Shown: positions 33,121-44,440 of the stretch, piece after piece | How the letters are laid out: each line of letters begins with the position of its first letter | Position numbering within the stretch: the stretch's first letter is position 1 | Assembly (NCBI GenBank): GCA_038087015.1 | Contig: JASBNA010000024.1 | Location: forward strand, 1-64,000 | Source: Cerrena zonata | Taxonomy: Eukaryota > Basidiomycota > Agaricomycetes > Polyporales > Cerrenaceae | Reading direction: 5' to 3' | DNA: 64,000 bases | Notes under the pieces: model-generated | Database searches by the model: none | What the model was told of the DNA's origin: nothing | The model's input: the letters and a program-made list of their open reading frames with translations, nothing else | Position numbers and translations under genes: made by a program

Positions 33121-36100
33121 TTAATTTCTTCTTAACCATTTTTTAAAAGGGTTTTTAGTAGTTTTCGTTACTGAACCCAAAGAGTTAGAACTGTTAAAAT
33201 TAATATCCGTGGTATTATTGGAAGAGTCATTATCAAAATTTATATCTTGAAATTTCAATTTTAGTAAACCAAGGGCGTTATCAGTAATTTTTTTATAATT
33301 ATGAGGGATACCATCTTGAAAATGGGAATCGTAGAAGACAATTGCATTTCTTGAAGTGTCGAGATAAGCTCTTGATAAGATATCGATTGTAAACGAATCC
33401 CACATTAATTGATCATTTTGGAAATTTTCTGGATATTCAGGGTAATTCTAATTCAATTAATAAGTCACTTATTTTATTCATTAAATTAGTACTTTGTTTT
33501 TGAATATCTTTTAATGTGATATTTGAAGTTATAAATGAAAAGATATTTTCATTACTTCTACAAAGTGATTTAATGAATCCTTCAGTTTCATTATCTCCGA
33601 ACTAAATCTAAGAATTCCAGTTTTTCAAATTCTAAAGATCCAATTTGGTAAACGTTTTTCTCGTTGTTGATATGAATATCTCCATTACTTTCTCTTGAGC
33701 TATCTCTTTGATGAAACAAACTACTGCTGTTGTTGTTCAATTGATTCTGTGAATTAATTGATCCTCGAGCTTGTTGTTGTTGCAGTTGTTGTTGCAGTTG
33801 TTGCAGTTGTTGTGGGGGTTGTTGCAGCGTTGAAACGCTTTCGTTAGCTGATAACGTAGTACTAATGCTGATTGAAGAATTAGATGAACTGATCTTGTTA
33901 CCTGATGAAGTAGTTGGTAATAAGTAATTCCCATTTCCATTACCGTTGGTTCCATTATTAGTCGAGGTATTATTAATCGATGAAATAGAAGATGAATGAT
34001 GATGTAAATTAGCCCCTTTTAAGTTTAATAAATGAATAAATTGAGTTAATCTTAAATATTTATCAATTAAATATGGAGTCGTTGGTAATTCATTAGAAGT
34101 TGAGTCTCCACTCAATCCTAAATCAAATCTTTTAACTTCATGACTTAAATCTAAGATTTTTTCATTAAAATCATTTTTACGCCCAGTGATTTTATCAAAG
34201 TAATCATAAATATCATCATGATGTTCTTTTAAGAAACGATTCATTTTCACTAAATGAGGTTCTTTATGAGGACTAAATTCTTGTCTATTGGCTAAATTTA
34301 ATAAAATTTTAGCGATTAATGTTAAAGTTCTTTGAGTTTTACCAGTTTGATGATTCTTAGTTAAATAAAATAACTTTGGATTTAAAATAGCTGGACAGAA
34401 AAATCTTAAGAAAATAAAAGCACTTAAACAATTTAATGCGGTCACCTTATCATCAGGATCACAAGCTAAATCAACTTTTGTTCTAAAATTTTTAAGTTGA
34501 ATTTTAATTTGTTGTGGTAAATCATTAGAAGTGATATAAATTTTATTCCAAATTTCTTCAGCGTAATGATATAAATTATTAAAGTTTTCTTCAACCATTG
34601 ATTTGATTTTGGTTTCACGTTCTTTTTCAACATCTGAGTCATAACCATCACTATCATCATCACTATCATCACTTCCATTTTCTAAAGAGTCAGTAGTTTT
34701 ACCCTTTCTTTCAGCTTTTTCTTGTAATCTAACATATCTTGGATCAACTTCACAACTTTTATTTTCTTCACTTACTTTACTGAAAAAATCACCAAAAACT
34801 TTTTCAAGATATTCTTGACCAATTCTTAAATTATATTTTTCTAAAGATTTTGAAAAAATTGAAGAACCTCTAAATAAGGTATTGAAAACATTATTCGAGC
34901 TTGAAGAAGTTGGATTATTTCTATTAACATAATTTTTTCTAGTCATTTTATCAACATTAACTAATTCAACTTCCATTAAAGACTTAAACCATTTATCTTC
35001 AATACCTAAACTTTGGAAAATATCTAACATTATTAAACTAACATTTTCAAAGTCTGATGTTGGTACATTATCATTACAATATTTGATTAGGTCTTTCATT
35101 GGTGCATTTAATAACATACTTTCCAAAGTTTTAAAATTTGAAGGACTTAAAATATGATATTCTTTTAAATTAACTGTAAGTAATAATTTACCAATTGGTA
35201 AATTAGTTGAGTCATAAATTGATAATCTAACAATATCATTACCAATAGTTGAAGTATTAATTAAATTGCCACCATTAATACCATTATTACCAGCAGAACC
35301 CGACATCATCATGGTTGAATTAGTATTTAATTGTTTTATTAAGATATCAGGAGTAATATAAACTGTACCAATTAATTTATCTTTTGAAGAATAAGTATTA
35401 TTATTTGAAGAACACTTTTTAATTAAAATATGAACAATTTGAGTCAGAATAGGTAAGTCAGTTGAAAATTCTTCTTTCCAAAAGGGATTGATTGAATAAT
35501 TAACCATGGCAGTTCTTGACCAAGGTAACCCCCACATAACCACTTCTGCATAAATTTTACCATTTTTCAAAGGTTCTTCATCAAATTTAGCTTCAATAAT
35601 ATCTATACCAACTTTTTTAGAAACTCTAAAATTATCTTTTGAATAATCACTCAAAGGAGGTAATAAATTAGTGGAAGAAGATTGATTTGAAGATTGATTT
35701 AAAGGTTGATCTAATAAACTTTGATTATTAGCAAAACTAAAAGAAGAAGCCTGTTGGAGTAGCCGGATTAGAAGCACGTCCGGATGAATTAAAAGAGCTA
35801 AAGGTAGTATCGTTAATAGTACTATCATTATCATCATTATTTAAACTTATGGTTGAATTTTTTCTAACATTTGATGAGGGAGCAATATTGGAAAAGGGAG
35901 GATTTAGTTTAAGAGAAGATTTTTCATTAAAAGAACCAATATATTCACGTTTAGCAAAATAGTTTAAACCAACAAACCAATCTTCTAGATCAATATGTAA
36001 AGGAAATTCAATCAAGATTCTTTGGTTTGAATGAATTGGTTTACAGTCTTTAGTTAAAAAGGCATTGTGAGGAGCCAATAGATCAGAATTAGTAGTACTA

Positions 36101-37069
36101 ATTGATTTTATAATATTATTCCAACGTAATTCTTTAATTTGACCAATGAATAAAATATTTGAACTATCAAAGATAGAATGATGAACTTCTCTAATTTCCG
36201 AAGACATCATTGATTTAATATCAATTGAATAAAGAAGAGTACCATCTAATTCACTAATAAAATTCAACATACCATTACTTTTCAAAACCCCCATTGTATA
36301 AAACCAGCCTTCATTTATATTATCAAGATTTGAATTTTGTTGATGAGATTGATGGTGATTGTTATTATTTGAGTCAAGATTGGTTAAGGATTCGAAATTA
36401 CTCGAATCAAAGATATTTGCTTGATAAATTGGAGCTTTTGGACCAGGAACAATTTTTAAATTTTTTTGTTTTGATGGAATTGGACCATAAATTTTATAAC
36501 GACAAACCAATAATTCATGAGGAGTACTTGAAGAGCTAGTTGATTCAAAAACTTTATTATCACAATACCATTTTTTCACCAAACCAGCTGGTTTTAAAGA
36601 TTGCCAAACTATTAATGAACTAATTAAATTACCAAAATTACTTTTGGAAGGTACTTTGATATAAATTTTTTCATTATCATAAGTTTTAATGAAAATAACC
36701 GGAGGCTCATCATGAGCATTGGTATTGTTTGAATTCCCATTATTGTTTTTAGGCAGAGTGGTTGTATTTGATGTATTATTAAGGGATCCATTACTGGATT
36801 TTTTCAGTAATTTTTTTTTAGAAGTATGATTTGATGGATTCGAAACATTCAACGTTGGATAGATCTGAACGTAACACGATTGTAACGATTGTAAAAGCAA
36901 ATAATGAGTATCATTTTCATCATTTGAATATAATTGTCCCTGATGAATTTATCGATAATGAATAACTATGGATCCAATTGATTGAATCGGACGAAATTAA
37001 AAAATTCTGTCCGGAAAAAATCCCCTTATTTCTAGCAATAACTTTATGGAAAGGTGTAGAATGCTTCAT
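33121..37069 (-). CDS. BUD2: Bud2-like GTPase-activating protein for Rsr1, with four +1 frame breaks
   Basis: RasGAP with an upstream C2-like region, the layout of Bud2/Cla2, which inactivates the polarity GTPase Rsr1 at the bud neck. The C2-like part contains VEVMWGLPWSRT-type sequence (AEVVMWGLPWSRTAMV), and the GAP core has FIFLRFFCPAILNPKLF. The C-terminus is Gln/Asn-rich. The frame runs 37069-36920, then 36921-35740, then to 33591, then 33592-33437, then 33438-33121. Breaks occur at AAA TGA T (36922-36920), near GGC TTC or TTT TAG T (35737-35755), at GTT CGG or AGA TAA T (33591-33599), and at CCC TGA A (33439-33437). All four are +1, and skipping one base at each gives 1314 residues with no leftover. 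The assignment to Bud2 rather than another RasGAP is from domain order and is probable, not certain. Confidence 0.78.
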
Positions 37070-38192
37070 CTTGTTACTGGGAGAGAAAAGAAGGTAGTCG
37101 GATCAATTATTCAAAAATTTCTGCTGGTATAAGTAAAAAGAAGAACCAAAAATCAAAAAAAAAAAAAAAGAAAAGAAAAAGAAAACTCAACTGTCAATCA
37201 AAATAGAGTGCACATTATGATTTGATAAATACGCGTATTACAAGGTTGAAAAGTCAATTAAGAGCTTGAAACTATGAGGCTGATACTTACTTTTAATAAC
37301 TGACTTCCCAAGACCAGTGGGTGTTGGCAGTCATTGTGTAATTTCGGCTAAATTTCAAGCTGAATCCCTCAATCAGTGCAGAATTTCTGCTTGAAACCTG
37401 GAATCATTTGGCCGGGGTGCTTTATCAGCATTACATGATGGTACGATGCGTACTTATGCACATACTGTGGACAAACTAACACGGTACTATAGTAGGTGTA
37501 ATAGAGGAAGTAATAGTAATAGTATGTAGTAGAGTAATAGAGTTATGGTAATACTAGAAAAGTTGTAATAGAATGGTAATAGTAGTAATAAAATGGTAAT
37601 AAGAGTAATAGAATGGTAATAAGAGTAATAGAATGGTAATAGTAGTAATAGAATATTAATATGGTAAGAGTATCAATTATCGCATTAGAGTTGTAGTAAT
37701 TGAGTACAATGTAGAGTAAACTAAGGTACTTAAATTACAGGATCAGTACGCGTATCAGTACCAGTACTACATACTAGTAATAGTATAGCATACAGTAATA
37801 GTATACAGTAATAGAGCACGAGTATTAGTAATCCAGAAGATAGTGAACTAAAACACCTGAATATCAAAGTATCCCAGTAGTAATAGAGTAATGGAGCGTA
37901 GAGTAAAGGAGTATTAGTAAAGGAGTAATGGTAATGTGTTGGAGTGCAACCGGGTAACCTCCGTGCCGCACAAACTGTCAATTACACTACTCTTTCGAGT
38001 AACGACAAAATCGACTCAATGCAGCGAACAAAAATTTCAGCAGAGAAGCCATCGATAGATACTTGGAATACTATAGAATAAAGAGATCCACATGTATTGA
38101 GAGAGATAGGGCATACCGTTACTGTGGTGGGAAGAAATAATATATACTGTGGAAGAAATACTAAACCAGGATAATTAGCTAAAGTTGATAAA
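37070..38192. other. Divergent BUD2/UPF1 intergenic region
   Basis: 1.1 kb. Holds a 20-bp minisatellite (37561-37660) and further GTAATAG-rich sequence to about 37930. ACGCGT (MCB-like) lies at 37231-37236, about 160 bp upstream of the BUD2 start. No gene seen. Confidence 0.6.
37561..37660. repeat. 20-bp minisatellite, five copies
   Basis: Five head-to-tail copies of a 20-bp unit related to AAGAGTAATAGAATGGTAAT, each differing by 0-4 bases. Flanking sequence on both sides (37490-37560, 37670-37930) contains looser GTAATAG repeats, so the array has probably expanded from that background. Confidence 0.9.
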
Positions 38193-41107
38193 ATGAGTAA
38201 TTTAGCTTATCAAAATTTTGAAGTTGATACGATTGATGATGTTTCATCCCATCATTCCACGATAGTGGAAGGACATGAGATTGACCAGGACAATGGTAGT
38301 GATGTGGGAGATTCAGACTTGCAATACCTAATTGATGACTTAAATGAAGAAGGAACGGGGATAATTTCTGAAGAAAGTTTACCAGCACATGCATGTTCAT
38401 ATTGTGGGATACATTCACCGGATTCAGTATTAAAATGTAATACTTGTAACAAGTGGTTTTGTAATTCCAAGTCCCATGGAGGATCTTCCCATATAGTGAC
38501 TCATATGGTTTTATCAAGACATAATTCAGTTTCATTACATGAAGAAAGTGAATTAGGAGATACTAATTTGGAATGTTATAATTGTGGGAATAAAAATGTA
38601 TTTATATTAGGATTTGTCAGTGCTAAAAGAGAATCAGTTGTTATAATATTGTGTCGATTACCATGTGCACAAAATAAAGATTTTAATTGGGATGTTAATA
38701 GTTGGCAATCATTAATTGAAGAACGTCAATTTTTACCATGGATTGCTGCAATACCCCAAGAAGAGGAATTGATTAATTCTAAATTAGTGAGTCATGATCA
38801 AATTACTAAATTAGAAACTCAATGGAGATTGAATCGTGATGCTACAATTGAAGATGTTGATAATGATAAAACTGAAGAAGAAGAAGTTTTACCAATTTTA
38901 ATGAGATATAATGACGCTTTCCAATATCAACATGCTTTTGCTCCTTTAGTCCAATTAGAAGCAAGTTATGATAAAAGTTTGAAAGAATCACAAGCTTTAG
39001 AACATATTAGTATTAAATGGGCCATGGGTTTAAATTTCCATCACTTAGCAAGTTTTTCATTATCAACTTTTGAATCCACTGATCTAAAAATTGCCGTTGG
39101 TGATGAAATAATTTTAAGATATAATCGTAATGATTATGAGAAATGGGAAGGTCACGGTTATATTATTAGATTACCAAATAGTCATCAAGAAGAATTTACT
39201 TTGGAATTATCAAGTAATAAAATTAAACCTCCAATTCATTTAAATACTGGATTTACGGCAGAATTTGTTTGGAAAGGTACCTCTTATGAAAGAATGCAAT
39301 TGGCGTTGAAAAGATTTGCCATTGATCAAGAAAGTGTTAGTGGTTATATTTATCATAAATTATTAGGTCATGATGTTAATCCAATTGAATTTGATATAAA
39401 TTTACCAGAAAAATTATCACATCCAAATTTAACAAAATTAAATTCATCACAAACAAATGCAGTTAAATCAGTTTTGAAAAGACCATTATCATTAATTCAA
39501 GGTCCTCCAGGTACTGGTAAAACCGTTACTTCAGCAACAATTATTTATCATTTAAGTAAGTTAAATAAGAAAAAAACTTTGGTTTGTGCACCATCAAATG
39601 TTGCAGTTGATCATTTAGCTGCTAAATTAGATTCTTTAGGATTATCAGTGGTTAGGTTAACTGCAAAATCAAGAGAAGATGTTGAAAGTTCGGTCGATCA
39701 TTTATCATTACATAATTTAGTAAATAAAAGTGCTAAAGGAGAATTGAAAAACTTAATTAAATTAAGAGATGAAATTGGTGAATTAGCTGATGAAGATTCA
39801 AAATCCTTATTTAAATTAGTTAAAAATCGTGAAAGAAAAATTTTAAATAAATGTGATGTTGTTTGTTGTACTTGTGTTGGTGCTGGTGATAGAAGATTAA
39901 GTGAGTTAGCTTTTAGAACTGTTCTCATTGATGAAAGTACTCAAGCTTCAGAACCAGAAGTTTTAATTCCAATTGTTCAAGGTGCTAAACAAGTCATTTT
40001 AGTTGGTGATCATCAACAATTAGGACCAGTTATATTGGATAAAAAGGCAGGGGATGCCGGTTTAAAACAATCACTTTTTGAAAGATTGGTTGTTTTAGGA
40101 CATGTTCCAATAAGATTAGAAGTGCAATATAGAATGCATCCAATATTATCGGAATTCCCATCAAATATGTTTTATGAAGGATCATTACAAAATGGAGTTA
40201 ATCTGGAACAAAGATTGATTCAAAATTCAACGTTCCCATGGCCAGTTTATAATAATCCAATGATGTTTTGGGCAAATTATGGTAAGGAAGAAATGAGTAG
40301 TAGTGGTGTTTCATTTTTAAATAGAGTGGAAGCCATGAATGTTGAAAAAATTGTAACAAGATTATTTAAAGATGGGATAAAACCAAGTCAGATTGGGGTC
40401 ATTACTCCTTATGAAGGTCAAAGAGCTTATATTAATCAATATATGTCAATAAATAGTACTCTTATTGATAGAAGAAATGAATATTTAGAAATAGAAGTTA
40501 CCTCAGTTGATGCATTCCAAGGAAGAGAAAAAGATTTTATCATATTAAGTTGTGTTAGAGCTAATGATGGACAAAATATTGGTTTTTTAAAAGATCCAAG
40601 AAGATTAAATGTTGCATTAACCAGAGCCTAAATACGGTTTGTTTATATTAGGTAATCCAAGAGCATTATCAAGAAATAAATTATGGAATCATTTATTAAT
40701 TCATTTCAGAGAACGAGGATGTCTTGTTGATGGACCATTAGAAAACTTACAATTGTCAATGGTTACATTAAATACTAAAACCAGAGGTAATTTACCTGGA
40801 GAAAAACAAATGTATAAAAGTAAATTTCGGATTGAATTCAACTAATTTCTCCGGATCATCTACCAATTTTGATACTGAAAGTATCCTCTCTTACGCCGAT
40901 AGTCGAATTAGCAACACCGGTAATTGGCCAACTTTAGAAGAAGCACAATCGCAACAAGTCTTTAATTCCGAAGTGAATTTAAATGCTAATTTTGCATCCA
41001 GATTAAATGATATTAATCAACATTACGATAAAAATACCAACCATCAAATGGAAGATGATATTAAGAGTATAACTAGTTCTTTTGCAGCAGGCCTAAACTT
41101 AAATTAA
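38193..41107 (+). CDS. UPF1: Upf1 (Nam7) nonsense-mediated decay RNA helicase, with two +1 frame breaks
   Basis: Upf1 is the superfamily-1 helicase that triggers decay of mRNAs with premature stops. The zinc-binding CH domain (residues about 65-160) shows CSYCGIH, CNTCNKWFC, CYNCGNKN. Helicase motifs: GPPGTGKT (about residue 437), LIDESTQASEPE, VGDHQQLGPV, VQYRMHP, VDAFQGREKDFI, RRLNVALTRA. The first frame stops exactly after that last motif at GCC TAA A (40629-40631); KYG-x-FILGNPRALS continues in +1. The second frame stops at AAC TAA T (40843-40845), or shifts at TTT CGG A just upstream. The C-terminal tail is Asn/Ser-rich. With both bases skipped the protein is 970 residues, against 971 in S. 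cerevisiae. The first shift point is fixed by strong conservation. Confidence 0.95.
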
Positions 41108-42126
41108 GTACATATGTATTTATATATATATATATATATAAATCAAAAAAAAAAAAAAAAAAAAATTGTTTACACGAGATAAATTTGTACCCATCAACAA
41201 ATCAGTTACTGAACCTACTCCCAATTCACCAATTAACAGAGGAACTGGGAAGGAGGACCCCCACGGAACTCCGGAAAGAGCGAAGCACGATCTACCATAA
41301 CAGTTGAGCTAATGTAAACCCAGGTAAAGTTCAGTAAGTTCAAGTAGGGCAAACACCATTTTGTCTCACTAATGCTTTATATTTCTATTTCGATTATTAT
41401 GAAAATAGTGATTTAAGCAATTGTACAGTAAAGAAAGCTTGAATCGTTTATAGTTACCGGATCGGAGCAATTAAATTGGCAGTTTGCACAATATGAAATC
41501 AGAGTATTAGTCTAGTCAGCTGCACATTTGTTTTTGCAATTTGTTATCTCGTAATAAAAAGAGGTTCTAAAAAAATTATGCTTATAAGCTTATGTTAAGT
41601 AGGTTACGTTATCTTTGTTGAAAATAGCGGATATGCCGCATATAAAGATAATCAGAAATGCAACGTTTTATACCCAACTGAAAACATCACCCAATGAAGT
41701 AGAAACTCGCCTCAAGAGCTTATTATTGATTAGAAAATTATTGCAAGATCGACAATTTAACAGCTTTACGTCCTGTTATGTTTAACAGGAGCAGGTTTTA
41801 TTAAAAAATTTTGATGGTGTCATCACTGAAATTTCTTTATTAAAACTGGTAATAATATCTAATTAGGCTAATCTACAAGTTAACTAGTCAACCTTTAAAA
41901 CGCCAAACACAAAAGTAGTCAAAGGGTATAGGTATATTGGCTAATTGACTATTGTTCTATTGTATGTAGATGAGGATTATATAAATTTCTCTTTTTTATT
42001 TCCTTCTTTCGTTGGTGTTGTTTGTTGTTGTGTTGTGGTTAATGCGGCAAGTATGTCACTATGCTAACTACACCAATGTCCTTAATATTTCTACATTGTT
42101 CTTTGCCTTGGGCCTTTTGCTTTCTT

Positions 42127-42300
42127 TTGGTTAGTGAAGCTTTTCTTTTGCAAAGGTTTCTTTTGCAAAGGTTTCTTTTGCAAAGATTTGTTTTGGTTAG
42201 TGAAGCCTATAGTGAAGCCTTTAGTGAAGCCTTTCGTGGAGCCTTTAGAAGTCTTGAGTGAAGCTTTGGTTGTTGCTTTCACTAGTGAAGCTTTGGTTCT
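42127..42300. repeat. Tandem TTTCTTTTGCAAAGG and AGTGAAGCCT repeats
   Basis: Three copies of a 15-bp unit containing TTTCTTTTGCAAAGG (42142-42187) run directly into six or more copies of AGTGAAGC(C/T)TT in varied spacing (42198-42296). No conserved protein is encoded in any frame. Confidence 0.8.
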
Positions 42301-42318
42301 TTGTATTTTGTTTCGTTC

Positions 42319-42383
42319 GTAGGATTTTTTTTTTTTTTTTTGTAGGATTTTTTTTTTTTTTTGTAGGACTTTTTTTTTTTTTC
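42319..42383. repeat. Three copies of GTAGGA(T/C) plus T-tract
   Basis: GTAGGATT or GTAGGACT followed by 12-17 T, three times in succession, about 20 bp apart. Confidence 0.8.
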
Positions 42384-43108
42384 ACTTCTTTTGCTTTAAG
42401 CTTCCTTTTGGTATTTCTGTTTTTTTTTTGTTTCTTCTTCTTCTTTAACGGTGAGTCTTACCTTGGTGCTGCTTGTGATACTTGTCCTGACTTGTTGATT
42501 GTGCTGCTGTACGTTTGTTGTGTTTGTTGGTTGTGATTCTTTGTTCTGTTTCTTTAGACAGAAGTCAAAATCCGAACTACTGATACCGTTTTTGAATTTA
42601 AGTTGTACTACAAAATCGCTTGAGATATATAGCGGCTTGTTTAGCGGTTTTGTTTATAGCCAGGTTTGTTCGATTCCAATTTTGTTGAGTTTTCCTGCTT
42701 CGTTCGTTTTTATATTGTTGGTTTCAGTCTTACGAAAAAGTTTCCTCCAGATTATTTTATTTTCCCATTGACCACCCTTTCTTCTCATGAAATCACTGCT
42801 TTGCCAATCTGAAGTTGTGTCTTCCCTTGGTTTCATATAACATTTAAAAAAAAAAAGAAGAAGAGTAAATATTTTTGGAAAAATTCCAATTTTTTCATTA
42901 ATCAAAGTGATTAACCATTCGTTAGTGTCAATAAGAAGGAGTTGACAGGATTTGAAAAGAGAGGCCCCTTAAAAAAATAAACAGTTTGTTCTTTTCTTCC
43001 TTTCTTTCTTTCTTTCTGTCTTTCTTTCTTTCTTTCTTTTTTTTTTTTTACATTCACTTGCAATTTAAAGTTATATTCGACTACATTTACGGAAGTATAT
43101 TAGAAAAA

Positions 43109-44440
43109 ATGGCATCCAAGAGTCGGAAGTTTTCCAATATTAGAGATTTAACCAATAATTCATCAAATGAATCATCCCCAGTTTCAACAGAACAATCCAA
43201 AACTAGAATAAAGTCAAATAGTAATAGTCCAATATTAAACAATCTGGAAGATTCAGATGTTGAAGAAGGAGTACATTCCCAATTGAATACTAATAATCCA
43301 GATAATACAATTTCCACCATTGACGATCAAACAATTAATGAAACAAATACCCCATCAACATCAACAATATTGAAAAGTAATCATCGAACAAAATTAACGT
43401 TACAAGATATTCGATTAATATTATATTTAATTGTAAGTATAAAACCATTTAAATACGTTGGAGATAAAAAAATCACTCAAACTAAGAAATGGGAAATAAT
43501 TCAAAATAAATATCAAGAAATTAAAAAATCCGAAAACAATAATAATATTTTGAAAAATGTTAATGATGAAATTATAGTACCAACAGTCAGAACATTACAA
43601 CGTCAATTAGCAAATGCAATTAAAAAGGTTAAACTATCTAAAAATAATAAGAAAATTAGTAAAATTGATTTAAATAAAGATATATCAACTTATTATTTTA
43701 ATTTTATTAATAGAGATAGTCTGATTAATGAATTAGAAATTGCGTTATATGAACTACATGAATTAAGTGAAACATTAAAAATTGGTAAAAATATTAATAA
43801 TAATAATACCACAACAACAACAAATCTACCAATTTATAGTGAAAATGAATCAATAACAAATAAAAAACAAAAAAAATCACCATCATCCATTAGTAATATA
43901 TCTACGTTATTACCAAATACACCCAATATAAGTCAACACGAGGTTTTTCTTAAACAATCAATTAATTCAACCAACGGAGTTATAAACAATATAAACGAAA
44001 TAAGAAATCAATTATCACAAAATTTGAAAACCAATATTGAAACAAATAAAATTATTGAAATTTTGAATCAATTAGTATTCAAAAATTTAGAATTAACTAA
44101 TTTGTCCGAAAGCTTATTTCAAGAACATATTGAATTTATAAGAAGACAGAATCATTATCTAAATCAGATTGTTGGAACTTCTCAGAATTTTAAACTTAAA
44201 CAAGATGAATTGAACAAAAATTTAATTGTGGAAATTATTGAATCATTGAAAAATGTTGATGAAGATTTTGAAGAAGAAGAAGAAGATTTTGAAGAGGGTA
44301 AAACTATTCTACCTAGTATTAACCAATTATCTTCTACTCAAACTTCTTTATCTCTAGCACCTCCTTCTTCATCTTCCTCTACCAAACCAGATAATCGAAA
44401 TAATCGAATTTTAAAATCATTACAAGAATTACTTAATTGA
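43109..44440 (+). CDS. Uncharacterised Asn/Ser-rich protein with SANT-like segment and coiled coil
   Basis: 443 residues from the ATG at 43109 (MASKSRKF); an upstream in-frame ATG would add a Phe-rich tract that is clearly translated CT-repeat DNA and is rejected. Residues about 90-175 (KLTLQDIRLILYLIVSIKPF, QTKKWEIIQNKYQEIKK, TVRTLQRQLANAIKKVK) look like a helical, Myb/SANT-like DNA-binding segment of the type seen in yeast-specific proteins. The C-terminal part is a long helix-rich region with heptad character (about 290-400) ending in an acidic EEEEEDFEEGK tract and a Ser-rich tail. I do not recognise a named orthologue. The nuclear role is inference. The frame is intact. It faces the 47 kb gene tail to tail. 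Confidence 0.7.
   Translation: MASKSRKFSNIRDLTNNSSNESSPVSTEQSKTRIKSNSNSPILNNLEDSDVEEGVHSQLNTNNPDNTISTIDDQTINETNTPSTSTILKSNHRTKLTLQDIRLILYLIVSIKPFKYVGDKKITQTKKWEIIQNKYQEIKKSENNNNILKNVNDEIIVPTVRTLQRQLANAIKKVKLSKNNKKISKIDLNKDISTYYFNFINRDSLINELEIALYELHELSETLKIGKNINNNNTTTTTNLPIYSENESITNKKQKKSPSSISNISTLLPNTPNISQHEVFLKQSINSTNGVINNINEIRNQLSQNLKTNIETNKIIEILNQLVFKNLELTNLSESLFQEHIEFIRRQNHYLNQIVGTSQNFKLKQDELNKNLIVEIIESLKNVDEDFEEEEEDFEEGKTILPSINQLSSTQTSLSLAPPSSSSSTKPDNRNNRILKSLQELLN

Larger units (their letters stand above)
41108..43108. other. Intergenic, repeat-containing, no gene supported
   Basis: 2 kb. A (TA)n tract and an A23 tract follow UPF1 (41118-41165). 42127-42382 is simple tandem sequence. 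The last 120 bp before the next gene is C/T-rich with repeated TTTC. Small open frames across 42.0-42.9 kb are products of the low complexity. Confidence 0.6.

Noticed and set aside
42986..43108. N-terminal extension of the 43 kb protein beginning MFFSSFLSFF
   Set aside because: It is translated CTTT repeat DNA; the internal ATG at 43109 starts normal coding sequence.
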